In this document: in pieces, positions 36,471 to 47,000 of the stretch | Layout: every line of letters starts with the position of its first letter | How positions within the stretch are numbered: position 1 is the stretch's first letter | Assembly: GCF_043641665.1 (NCBI RefSeq) | Contig: NC_092190.1 | Location: 18,220,048-18,284,047, forward strand | Direction of reading: 5' to 3' | Origin: Enoplosus armatus | Taxonomy: Eukaryota; Chordata; Actinopteri; Centrarchiformes; Enoplosidae | DNA: 64,000 bases | Program-made: the position numbers and the translations under genes | Notes under the pieces: generated by a model | Databases searched by the model: none | What the model was told of the DNA's origin: nothing | Seen by the model: the letters and a program-made list of their open reading frames with translations, nothing else

Positions 36471-37383
36471 TTAATGTCTGCTTCAATACATGAGGACAAA
36501 AACAAATGATATGGTTGAAATCTTCACACTATAAAATCCCATATGAAAGAAAGTTGATTTTCCATATTTCTTCCATATTCCATATGTAAGTTATGTTCCT
36601 CTTCTGTTGTCACATTAATACAATAATTTTAAATAAAAATGCACATCTTCCCAGATACTTAACACAATCGGTCTACATTTTGGATGCATACAGTACAAAT
36701 GAGGGAGGGATTGCTTAATGATAAAATTTGATGAACTTGGATTGTTCTTGCACACTGAAGTTTTATGGTACTAAACACCAAGTGAGGCTTCAGCCCCGTG
36801 TACACCTTCACTCCTCTGCTGGCTACAGCCCACACACACAGTGACATCATTAGTGCACATCTTGGTCCACCCTCTTAAGACAGCACTGCAGTATAATAGC
36901 ATACCATTTCATATGCACAATGAAAAAACATCAGTTCAATGAACCATGAAATACTGTGGTTGAGCCTATTTTAAGTCAATGTTACAGATACTTTGCCTAA
37001 AAGGAGCGTTTGAGGTGGCATGACAGCGCTAGAGGAAACTGAGTGGCTTGTCAAAGCTCTGATGGTATTTCTGGCTCCACCTGGTGGAGTTGATAAGTTA
37101 ATGCGCTCAATGATTAGTTCCAGCCTGCCGATTGTTCTCAGAGAGAATATGGAATGAATCCCTCAACCTTGTCAGTTGTAATGCCCTTGGCAGAGGCAGT
37201 GCAGGAAAGCAGAGCTGTCAATCTTCTCTTCCAGAGGCTGTGAGTGCTGATATGAATAGAGAACACACTGGCAGTGGTATGTATTGTAGGCTCTAGGCTT
37301 TTGAAGTCTAGTATAAGAGCAGGTGCGAGTACCACCACTTCGAAACCATGCAGGTCTGGCAGTCTAAAGCAACCATAATAGCT

Positions 37384-37416
<33 letters not shown>
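37384..37416 (+). repeat. 33-bp poly-G homopolymer
   Basis: An uninterrupted run of about 33 G. Such runs can form G-quadruplexes and are also common sites of assembly length error, so the true length is uncertain. Confidence 0.9.
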
Positions 37417-40393
37417 CTAAAGGGTTAGTTTTGTTTCAGCCTGTGTTTTTGCTGCCCTCCAGCTTATCATCCTCTGTCAAAGAAAACACAGTCCTCCCAT
37501 CTGCATAAATACAACGGTACAGTTTTCTTCCCCTTCACTGAGCCTGACTGGATTGACTTATGGTCTCACATCCGCCAGCTTTTATTCGTGCAAATGTGTC
37601 TGCAGATTCCTGACTCCTTTGCTCTCTGGGTTTCATCTAAAACAGTCAGTCAAGGTCAACCTTTGCTCCTTTGAAGGAGCAGAGGAAAAGCCTTGAATGT
37701 ATGCATTCTGCATACAGTTTTTTCTCTGCATGATGTTGGAGGGACTGTGCCAAATGCGATCAGTATCCATGTTTTTACACTTGGTACAATTGGATGGGCA
37801 CAGAGGCGGGGTAGTACACTGTACATGCCAGCAAAATCACTTGAGTCAACTTGTTTCATTTAAGGACATGTTTTGCCTCACCTGCAATGTACACAGTTAT
37901 CTCAATGTGAGCTCTATTGAACCACAAACATACTGCAGCTATTATCTCCAGCAAAAATTATTCTGTTATCTTGCAAATCTTTTCATAAGCAGACGTTAAA
38001 GCACCAGTGTATGAATTCATCTACAAAAAGTTGCAGAAGGGATGTGTGCCTTGTAAATACTGCAGATGAAAGACAGCATTTTTCATGCAATGCAAAAAGA
38101 ATGACTTTGACCGTGCTACTTTTAATTAAGGAACACAAAATAAAGTGCATAAACTGTGGTGTTAGAGGTGTGTTAGTGTGTGCATTCTATACTGACTGTA
38201 CATAACGTTGCCATATACAGAGTTTGGGTATGTGTATCTCTGAACAGACTGTGAGCTGTTGTGGTGCTTAAGATGTGTTCACATTTGCTGATCTTGTCCT
38301 GATAACTGATAAGATGCTTAGGGAGAGACTACAATGTTTTGCCAGTCAGCAGTAATGAGATGTAAACTGTTGAAATGTAGCTGTCAGTAATTACAGCAAA
38401 ATTACTGACGAAAAAGAATCAGCTGAATAAGTAATGAAAAACACTACGCACTTACAGAAGTGCAATGCCAATTTCTGCAATAGCTTCTGTGTGGTGTATG
38501 TCCTCTTTTTACACCATAAGAGCCTGCATTATTATCTGACTGGGGCAGCAAGTCTTCAGCACCGTCTGCCTCAGCTTGGAGGAGGGGGACCACAGGCTGT
38601 GGGACACCCTGTCTGTCTACTTCTGTCAGCCTAGAGGTATTAAAGCATATGATTGTACATAGATGGTTCCACATGGTTGGCTTCAGTGCTGCAACTTATT
38701 TTTGTTGGAATGGGTGGTTCTCCAGGGATTCAGCGAATGCATCAGTTACGGCCTGTGGGCATAATATGACCTAAAACAGGAGGAAGAATATAAAAGGTCT
38801 GCACTCCCAATATGCTGTTCTTCAATTTATTTTCCTCCCACTGTAATCAGCAGGGGAATAGAGCACATAAATGTTTCAGGTCTCAGCTTTGTATGGCATG
38901 GACTAAATGATTCTCAACATTTACACTCAGAGGTGTGTTAAATCAATCACATCATTACCTCCACAGAGACATGAAAAGCAAAATAGAGCCATAGAGGCCA
39001 ACCTAGTGCTTCAAGCTCTTGTAATGCCATTCATTACTCAGCCTGGTCTCCAATAGCTCAATGATACAAAGCATAAAATTGTACCAAGGCCATGAATATA
39101 GTGGGAAAACAAGTAGAGAAAACGTGCAAGGTCGAAATCCTCATTAAGGCCAGAGGACACTGAATATAAACAGTGCAGTCAATACAATATTTCTTAAGTG
39201 TCTCGCCCTCACCTATAGGGGCTTTCAATCCCAGTGCATTGAATTTGTTCAATGTTAGGATTATGTCAAAAACAGGTAACGTAATATCTTGTCTGCATAT
39301 TGTAAAACACAGGTTGTGCTCCTCCACGTATAGATTTAAGCAATTTTTTGGTATTCACACTGGGAGGAAATGTAACATTGATTCCTTAATAGCATATTTC
39401 ATCAAGAGCGTGGTTTATGTTCTTTTAATATCTGTGTCCCAGAATATATGTGAGAAAAACCTCGAGAGAAAAAAAAAGCATAAAGTCCCCTTCGTCAGTG
39501 TCATATACTACATGATTGACCTGAAAACATACCGTGTATGTATGTGCTCTATTCCATAGGTGTCATTTACACTGGGAACACGTCCCCACCACTTTCTGAA
39601 ATGGGCAATTTTGCTCCCTTCACTTCAGAAAAATAGCTTCCACCAAGAAATGTTAACTAACAAATGAGAATTCTTTGAGAAAGGTTTATTTACGCAATAA
39701 GAAAACACACAATGCAATGCAGATATAGAAGACACAAATGCGCAAAGTTAAGCTAAAAACAAACAAACAAAAAAATCCCCTACTACTCTCCATCAGCACC
39801 TGCATCTGAAACTAGCTGCTGCTGATTCTGGTGCGAAATTTTAACCCAGGTCCTAATACAAACAGTACACTATAAGCTGAGGCTAAGCAACAGCCTACAA
39901 CAGCACGGTTTTTGTTCATTAGATAATAGATGCGATCAGCAAATACTGTAAAATCAGAAAGTAATACATTAGATGGACTGATTAGTTAGAGTAGCCTATC
40001 TAGCTAGAATAGTTTGCAAACATTATTAAGATTATTGTGTCTTATTTGCTGTGTTTTATGGGACATAAAATAGATAATAGAAGATAATGAATTACAGCAC
40101 AGTGCTGCTTGCTAAAATAGTTTCGAATGTCTCCTCCCTTTTTCCTTTTGGACATTGTGCAGTTTGGGTTGCTGTAAATTAGGCTAATGCTCTTTTTTTA
40201 AATGTGTAGCTACTGTACTTTTCTATGATTGATTATCCTGTGGTGGCCCCTAGTGGAGGGGATTTACAGGGCTGATATTTGAGTTTAATTGTGTGAAATG
40301 TATGAATTGTGTGGAATTTTGTTTTGGAATTTTCTAATCAATGATTTGAGTTTGTTGTAAAATTAATACCCAGCAAACAGGTGACCTTTGATG

Positions 40394-40460
40394 AACGTTC
40401 CCTAAAGGTTCTCTGAGGGTTATTCTTGAAAAACCTTTAGATAAACTTTAAGGGACGTTC
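40394..40460. repeat. Imperfect inverted repeat (fish GAACGTTCCC-type element)
   Basis: GAACGTTCCCTAAAG at the left is matched by CTTTAAGGGACGTTC at the right (13 of 15 positions pair), so a hairpin can form. The surrounding sequence (CAGCAAACAGGTGACC) resembles a widespread teleost repeat as I recall it. Confidence 0.35.
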
Positions 40461-41350
40461 TATTCCCGTGCTGCAATTAAGATGAAAAGAAAATAAAGTG
40501 AAGAAAAGCAAAGTGGGAGTGCTACATACCTGTGCTAACAAAATCTGTTGGGAGAACAAAGTGACAAGTTTTTACTCAACTCTATTAATGTGCCCTAAAA
40601 AAAGCCCCCAGTTGTATCATTACCATTTACTTTATATACTCACTTATTCTCGGTCAGGGTCATGGAGGGCACTATAACTGCACTACAATAAAACATTGCA
40701 CTGCCTGCACTGTTACAGATTGTAGACTCCATGAGCTTTAATAAGCTCCATTTTAAATCGCCATTTTAATAGGACTTCATCAATCGTATTATCATAAAAG
40801 TTTCTTTGGCTTCTTAGTTTTGTTAACTGAAAACTTGTCTTCTTTCTCATCTCTACAGCAGTGATTTGAATTGAGTTGAAGATAAAGTTTTGTCAAAGTA
40901 ATGTCACTGTTGAAGGCAAAAAAAAAATGTAATGTCTTTTTGCCTATTCCATCTGCTACTGTCATCCTCCAGTCTGTTCAGACAATAATTGTTGGAGGAC
41001 ATGCTGTTTTCTTCCGGCATATTTTCCTGTTATTTCTGAGAAACAAATAGTCAAGCATTTCTAACATGCTCCCTTACCGTCAACTGCAGAAGGCAGCTGG
41101 CTTTGGACTATTTGTAGTACAGAGGAGTGCACAATTGTATCTGCAGTTTTTACACCCAGAGGAGTTTTATGTACTACAATCTTTCAGGTATTATCACACC
41201 CCCCTACAATAAATCATTCATTCATTAATATCTGAATATGATATAACAATACATGCACAATCATTGACCAGCTATACCATAACTAAATGACCATGGACAA
41301 CAATATCTAACAATATAATAGTAATAATAATGATGATAAGGACTGTCTAT

Positions 41351-41497
41351 GTGTCAGCTCTGTGACTAACTGGCGACCTGCCCAGGGTGTACTCTCATAT
41401 ATATACTCTCTCATCCAATATCAGCAGAGATAAGCTCCAGCCCACCGCGACCCTCTAAAGGATAAGTTGTTATAGGTAATGGATGGATGGATGGATA
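41351..41497 (+). mobile_element. L2-like LINE 3' end fragment
   Basis: The order GTGACTAACTGGCGACCTG, CCAGGGTGTACTC, GATAAGCTCCAGCCCACC, GCGACCCTCTAAAGGATAAG and a terminal (ATGG)n tail is the typical 3' end of teleost L2/Maui-type LINEs. It is severely 5'-truncated. Confidence 0.7.
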
Positions 41498-41904
41498 ATA
41501 TTAAGGATATTAAGGATCAGGATGAGAATGAGAAAGAAAGCTGTATGGCGTTTTAGCTATACAGTTAGTTGCTTAACACACATTGTAATTTTATTGGAAC
41601 AGCATTTGTTGGAAGCTAGACACTGGCAGCTAATGAGCTGCCACAGGCTGTATGCATTAAACTGCTAATGTTAACTAACTCGCTAACCTCTATGGTCGAA
41701 AGTTGGAACAATCTTTTTTTTGCCGACATTAGGCCTTGTACGAGCGAAGACACATTGAAGATTCAGTAACTGGGTTGCTAATTGTTTGCCTCAAATTTAT
41801 TCAGAAACATATTTTGGTGAAATGCAAAGGTATAATAAGTGAATGTTGACATAATATTAATGGCAAATCACCACTAGTGCTTTGCACTGTGGGACAATAT
41901 TTTA

Positions 41905-43070
41905 TTTAAGTTGGGGTTGGGTTGATATAATTTAATTGTTTTAAGTTGACTCAACTACGTTTGATTGAGTTGGCATTATCTATTTCTTTTGAGTTGACTC
42001 AATAACATTTTTTTGAGTTGATATAATTAATTTTTTTGAGTTGATATAATTAATTTTTTTGTTGTCCCAATTTAAAAAATTTTTTGGTTAAAATTATTAA
42101 ATATTTTTTTGTTGACTCAATTAAATTATTTTCATATTTTTTTGTGTTGACTGAATTGGAGTTTTTGGAGACTGAATTGGAGAGTTGCTATATTTACATT
42201 TTTTAGATTTTAGACCAATTAAGTTCAACTCAAATGAAGTTTTTTTTGAGTAAATTTAATTTAATTATTTTTAGTTGAACCAATTTCATTTTTTGTTGAT
42301 TAAGTTCAAGATGACTTAATTCATTATTTTTTGAGATGAGCCAAATTCATTGTTGTTCATACAGTTTTTTGACTGTTGAAGTTGACTCAATTTATTCTTC
42401 TTTGAGTTGACTCAACTTAATCTTTTTGAGTTTACATAATTACGTTTTTTAAGTTAGTTCCATTTATTTTTTTCAACTGACATAGTTTGATTGACATAGA
42501 CTAAATTTTTTTAAATTGACTCAACTAAATTTTTTTGAGTTGACATAATTTATTTTTTAGAGTTGACTCAACTTAATTTTTTTTTACATTTTTGAGTTGA
42601 CTCAACTTGATTTTTTACTTTTTTAAGTTCAGTCAACTTATTTTTTTTGAAAGAATTTTGAGTTGATGGAAATTATTTTTTTCTTTTTTTAAGTAACTAA
42701 CCCTAACCCTAACCTCATTTTTTTTTTACTTTTTTGAGTTCACCCAAATTCATTTTTCAAATTTTTTTTAAGTTGAATGAAGCTATTTTTTTTTTTAATT
42801 TTTGAGTTGAACCAATTTAATTTTTCAAAAATGCTTAAGTCAACGCAACTTAATTTTTTTTTTTTTTTTTTACTGTTTTTGAGTTGACTCAACTTAATTT
42901 TTTCAAAATTATTTGGGTTGACTGAACGCTTTTTTGAGCTGGCTAAACTTATTTTTTTTTTGCCTTTTTAAATTTCCTCAACTTGTCTCAACTAAAATTT
43001 TTTTAGTTGACTAAAGTTCATTTTTTCACTTTTGTTGAGGTCATTAAAATTTGACTCAACTCAACTTTCT
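41905..43070 (+). repeat. T-rich degenerate repeat with GTTGACTCAACTTAAT units
   Basis: About 1.15 kb composed of degenerate units of the form (T)n-GAGTTGACTCAACTTAAT. The core TGACTCA occurs exactly ten times, all on the plus strand, starting at 41947, 41996, 42113, 42383, 42408, 42517, 42564, 42598, 42885 and 43052. Near 42704 there is an insert TAACCCTAACCCTAACC, telomere-like. No ORF. It looks like a decayed tandem repeat or a stretched T-rich satellite. Confidence 0.75.
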
Positions 43071-43071
43071 G

Positions 43072-43117
43072 AAAATCAGAATCAGAAATACTTTATTGAT
43101 CCCTGGGGGGAAATTAT
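43072..43117. repeat. Teleost AATCAGA/TTTATTGATCCC interspersed repeat fragment
   Basis: AATCAGAATCAGAAATAC followed by TTTATTGATCCCTGGGGGG is a very common teleost interspersed repeat end. Family assignment is from memory only. Confidence 0.5.
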
Positions 43118-43235
43118 ACTATATACTGTGACCCACAATGCAAAGTGCTGGCGGTGGTTTGCCATTATTGTTACGTAAACTTTCACTTATTTCACCTTAC
43201 CAGTCCACCAAAATCTGTTTCTGAACAAATTTGTC

Positions 43236-43312
43236 AGCCGATCCCAGCTGTCATTGGGCAAGAGGCGGAGTACACCCTGGACAGGTCACCAGTCAATCAC
43301 AGGGCTGACACA
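43236..43312 (-). mobile_element. L2-like LINE 3' fragment, minus strand
   Basis: The reverse complement reads TGTGATTGACTGGTGACCTG, CCAGGGTGTACTCCGCC and CAGCTGGGATCGG, the same 3' region as the plus-strand copy at 41351-41497. Confidence 0.65.
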
Positions 43313-43468
43313 TAGATACAGTCCTGATTATTATTATTATTATTATTATTACTATTAATTACTATTCTTCTTATTATTGTTATTATTATATTAGATATCT
43401 TGCAAGTTAGTATGTCTATGGTCATTAAGTTATGCTTAAGTTGGTCAGTGAGTGTGCACGTATTGCTA

Positions 43469-43545
43469 ATCAGAATCACAATCAGAATCAGAAACTGTTT
43501 ATTGCCAAGTAACATACATTACAAGGAATTTGCCGTGGTCTACAT
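43469..43545. repeat. AATCAGA-repeat/TTTATTGCCAAGT interspersed fragment
   Basis: Tandem AATCAGA units followed by ACTGTTTATTGCCAAGTAAC and ACAAGGAATTTG, a frequent teleost repeat end related in style to the one at 43072-43117. Confidence 0.5.
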
Positions 43546-43733
43546 TTTTGAAATCATATATATAAATCATATATTCAGATATGAATGAATACTCTAATGC
43601 CTGCATGAGAGGGACCTGGGGAGAGAGGTCTGAGGGGGGAAGTCTGAGGTGCTGGACATACTGCAAAATAAATCGATTTGAATCGATTCATAGTGCATAC
43701 TAATATGAAAATCAGTATGCCGCATGTACTGCA

Positions 43734-43767
43734 TACTACATACTATATTTGTCGGTAGTATGTAGTA
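43734..43767. repeat. Perfect 12-bp inverted repeat, MITE-like
   Basis: TACTACATACTA (43734-43745) and TAGTATGTAGTA (43756-43767) are perfect reverse complements separated by 10 nt. The surrounding text (AGTATGCCGCATGTACTGC, GGCGATTTCGAATACAGCC) resembles a widespread teleost foldback repeat. It lies just before the candidate ralb promoter. Confidence 0.5.
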
Positions 43768-43774
43768 GGCGATT

Positions 43775-44060
43775 TCGAATACAGCCACTGAGGGGCGATG
43801 GTGACGTTACATCCTGTCATCTGTAGCTGTTACATCCGGAAGGTGGGGCTTTTGTTGCAGAAGCGGTTTGCATTTGGAGAACCAATGCCCCGAAGTGCTC
43901 TATTGATGCAGTCGTCAAGATAACATCAACCGCGGGCAGAAATACAAATCCTGCTTTGGTAAGACTTCAGAAATATCTTAATGGGATGGAGTAATTGGGA
44001 GTTTCTTAACACGGCCGTGAGAGAGCAACAAGGTACCACACTTGCTTTAAGGTAGGACGC
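43775..44060 (+). promoter_or_regulatory. ralb: Candidate ralb promoter and first noncoding exon region
   Basis: A locally GC-richer stretch carries TGACGTTA (43802-43809, CRE-like) and CCGGAAG (43836-43842, ETS-type). It is followed by AT-rich sequence with many GTTAACGTTA-like words, as seen near other gene starts in this window. ralb coding begins in an exon with a normal 3' splice site at 53290, so an upstream noncoding exon must exist. This is the best candidate, but another gene's promoter is possible. Confidence 0.3.
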
Positions 44061-47000
44061 GCGACCAAAAGACCCAGAAAGGTGATCGCTTAACATCGCT
44101 TCCCAATTCGACTTGGGTTTAAGTAACTAGCTAACGTTAGTGTAAATGTCTGCTTTAGTGTCGTAGTTTCCGTGTCGTTTATGTATATGCTAAATGGATG
44201 TAACGTTACGCTAACATCAGACGTCATGTTGTTAACGTTACTCGCTGGTAAGTTATCTTAAGGTTAGCTACCAAGTCTCTGTTGTTTAGCTTTGCTGATG
44301 TGGACAAAATTAGCATTATTTGAGGGCACTATGTAAAATTCCCTCCTTTTTAAATGAACGAATTGAGCAAATATGTTTTAATGTGTTTGTATCCCTTTAG
44401 CTAACGTTGTGGTGCTGCGGTAACTCACGTTGTTTAGCTAAAACGGTAGTCGTAAAACCAAAGTCCATGTTTAGCTTTATGGGATTTTGCGTTGATGGTC
44501 AGCTGCCGTTAGACACTAGCGTTAGTTTATAACGCAAGTGTAAACTCAAGAGAGAAGTTACCTTCGACAGATCAAACGTAGGCGTTTTCAGTTGGTTTAG
44601 CTGAGCTAATGTTACGTTTGATTAGCTACTTGTTACAGTTAACTGTTGTAATTCGTATTCCCATCAAGAGTTACTCCGACTCGTTTGTGCTGAAAAGTTT
44701 TCCCCCTGAGGAGATGACACACCCAAGCTGGCTCATGGTTCCTTCAGCCAACGTTGGTGTAATCCTAACTGTCAGCAAAAACTGTAACACAGTATTTTTC
44801 CACTTTACCACTCTGGCTCGTATTAGTTCCTTCTGTGGGGTCCAATGCAGCTATTACACGCGTTATTTCCTGTATGTCCAATCTACTAAATCACATCAGA
44901 AAGTTAAATCTCTTTCTTTTTTCTCTGTTAAGAAGGGCCCTTGCTGATCCCTCGACCCTGCTCTCGAGTCTTTTTACTCCTCTAAAGGCAGCTAAGGAAT
45001 GTGGTCACCAAAATACAAAAAAAATACAATAAAAACATACAAAATAGTACAGTTTTTTAAGGCAGAGGCAACTTAACCAATGTGTTACAACCAATTTGTA
45101 GTTGAGCAGTGACTGTTGTGTTTACTGATGCATCCATTTTGCAGATGGGTGTAACGTTTTCAACTCTTTTTAGTTTGCACACAGGTTGAGGGTATTGAAA
45201 ATAGTGTTGGCAAAGCAACACACACTTATTCCATCTCATTAATAATCCTCGTTTTTTGGTGTCAGGGGAAAGTGACAAATATAATTCATCATCCAAATTT
45301 GTGTGTCTCAAGGGTGAATAAGGCCTAGTTTAAACACAAAATACTTAAACTTGCTTATGATCTTTTCTCCATAGTCTTCTTTACTGAATAGATGCAGGAT
45401 TTTTATGGCTTGGAGAGGCTTTAGGGATGTGCTCCACTCCAGATTTGCCTGGTAATTTATTCAAAACATATAGCGAAAGAATAATTGATCACTCAGTCAG
45501 TGCTTGTTGGCTTTTATTTGAGGGCTACATGTTACACGCCTGAGGCATTATTAGCCCCAACCAGAACCAGTTTGCTGTTGACAGGTTACACAGTACTGAG
45601 ACATTAGCAATGTGGCACAAGGGTTACGGTTATAATGTGTGATGAATGTCCAAAATAAAGGGTTGAAAGAAAGTAAAAAAAAGACTCATCATTAAATCAG
45701 CTGTTAACATACACATGCCAGCCATCAAAGCAAAGGCTGGAAATTTGCTAGAGGAGAATGATGGCCAATCTGGGCTCTCCCAACCCTCAGAGAGGCATTA
45801 TTGATAACAAACAATAACTTATTTTTTAACTTAAATTATTGCACTAGCCATCTTCTCTGTCTATCAGAGAGTGTGTTTAAGTGCAATGGAAAAGGCTTGT
45901 CGATGAAAATCAAATGTGTAGTTAAGCTGCAGTATATTAAAATGGCACAGTAAAGGTGACTTATACGCGTTTGGAAACTTGATTATTCTCTTATTGGCTT
46001 GTATTATGAGGTTTGTAAAGATTCAGTATTGATTTTATTGATCGGTTTGGGGCGTTTCAAAGACCTGCTGGTTTGGATCAAACAAATTTGATTTAATCAC
46101 AAGTGTGTCTTGTGGTGGAGTTAAGAGACACACATCGAATCTCAGACTACACCCTCAGTAGCCATGCTCAGTCCCGAAGTTCATAACAGTGTATACATGA
46201 TTAGCGGCTGGTACAAAGCCTTGGAGGATAATGTCCGTTGGAGTGAGATCTCAGATTCTGAAGTTGATTGTTATTGTGTAGTGCCACAACGACTAGATCA
46301 GTGAAAATACCGTTGAGGTGTGTGAGGTCTTCCACAATTCCAAGCCTGAAACCTCATGTTGTGTGTCCCCAGATTAAATGTGTTGAAGGGTGAAACCTGT
46401 GAGTTAAGTTCAAGTGTAGCTGAATATCACAGTTAACAGGTCTGGAATGACATGCAGTCAACCCCCTGGTAAACAACTCATGAGCACAATGCTAATCCCA
46501 GCACAATCAGAGTATGTTCAGCTCCACCAGTATCCTCCAGGTTTTTTAAAATCTAATGCAGATGGTTTTGTTTTGGACCTATTGATGGCTGATATTTTGT
46601 TTTGTCCAGGTATTTAACGCACCACAATATATAATTATTTCTTTTAGAAAATGTTGTTCCAGACTTTTTTTAGGAAAATGCCTGAAACAACATTTAGTCC
46701 CCAGTGAAATTTGAACTAATGAAATGGGTCCGTGCCTTGATTGGCATTGGCCAGCGTTAGCAACGTTGTAGCCGCTTAATGGAAACAACAACACAGCTGG
46801 ATTGTGGTATATTCTGGCAAAGATACAGATTTCTGCATAGTTGTACTCCCATAGCAAGCAAATTACATCAGAGGTGGAGAAAGGTCTTGTGAATGAGGCT
46901 GAACTGGCCCCATATTCCTCTTCTTTCTCTGTCAAGAATCTCTGGATGTTTATCCCTGTAGTGCCAAACATGTTCTTCTTCACTTGAATGTTTTTCTTAA

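Larger units (their letters stand above)
36161..43770. other. nepro-ralb intergenic region, repeat-rich, no gene recognised
   Basis: About 7.6 kb without a supportable gene on either strand; every open frame is short and has no recognisable domain. It contains a SINE tail, a 33-G run (37384-37416), an inverted repeat near 40394-40460, two L2-like LINE fragments in opposite directions, a 1.1-kb T-rich degenerate repeat (41905-43070), two AATCAGA-type interspersed repeats and an (ATT)n run near 43329-43390. Positions 38543-38633 are locally GC-rich and uncertain. Confidence 0.6.

Noticed and set aside
39558..39660. Possible transposon end near ACACTGGGAACACGTCCCC
   Set aside because: It resembles a familiar fish repeat, but no partner end was found, so the boundaries and family cannot be supported.
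46579..46983. 134-codon minus-strand ORF in the presumed ralb intron
   Set aside because: No family resemblance or flanking gene signals; at this AT content such lengths occur by chance.
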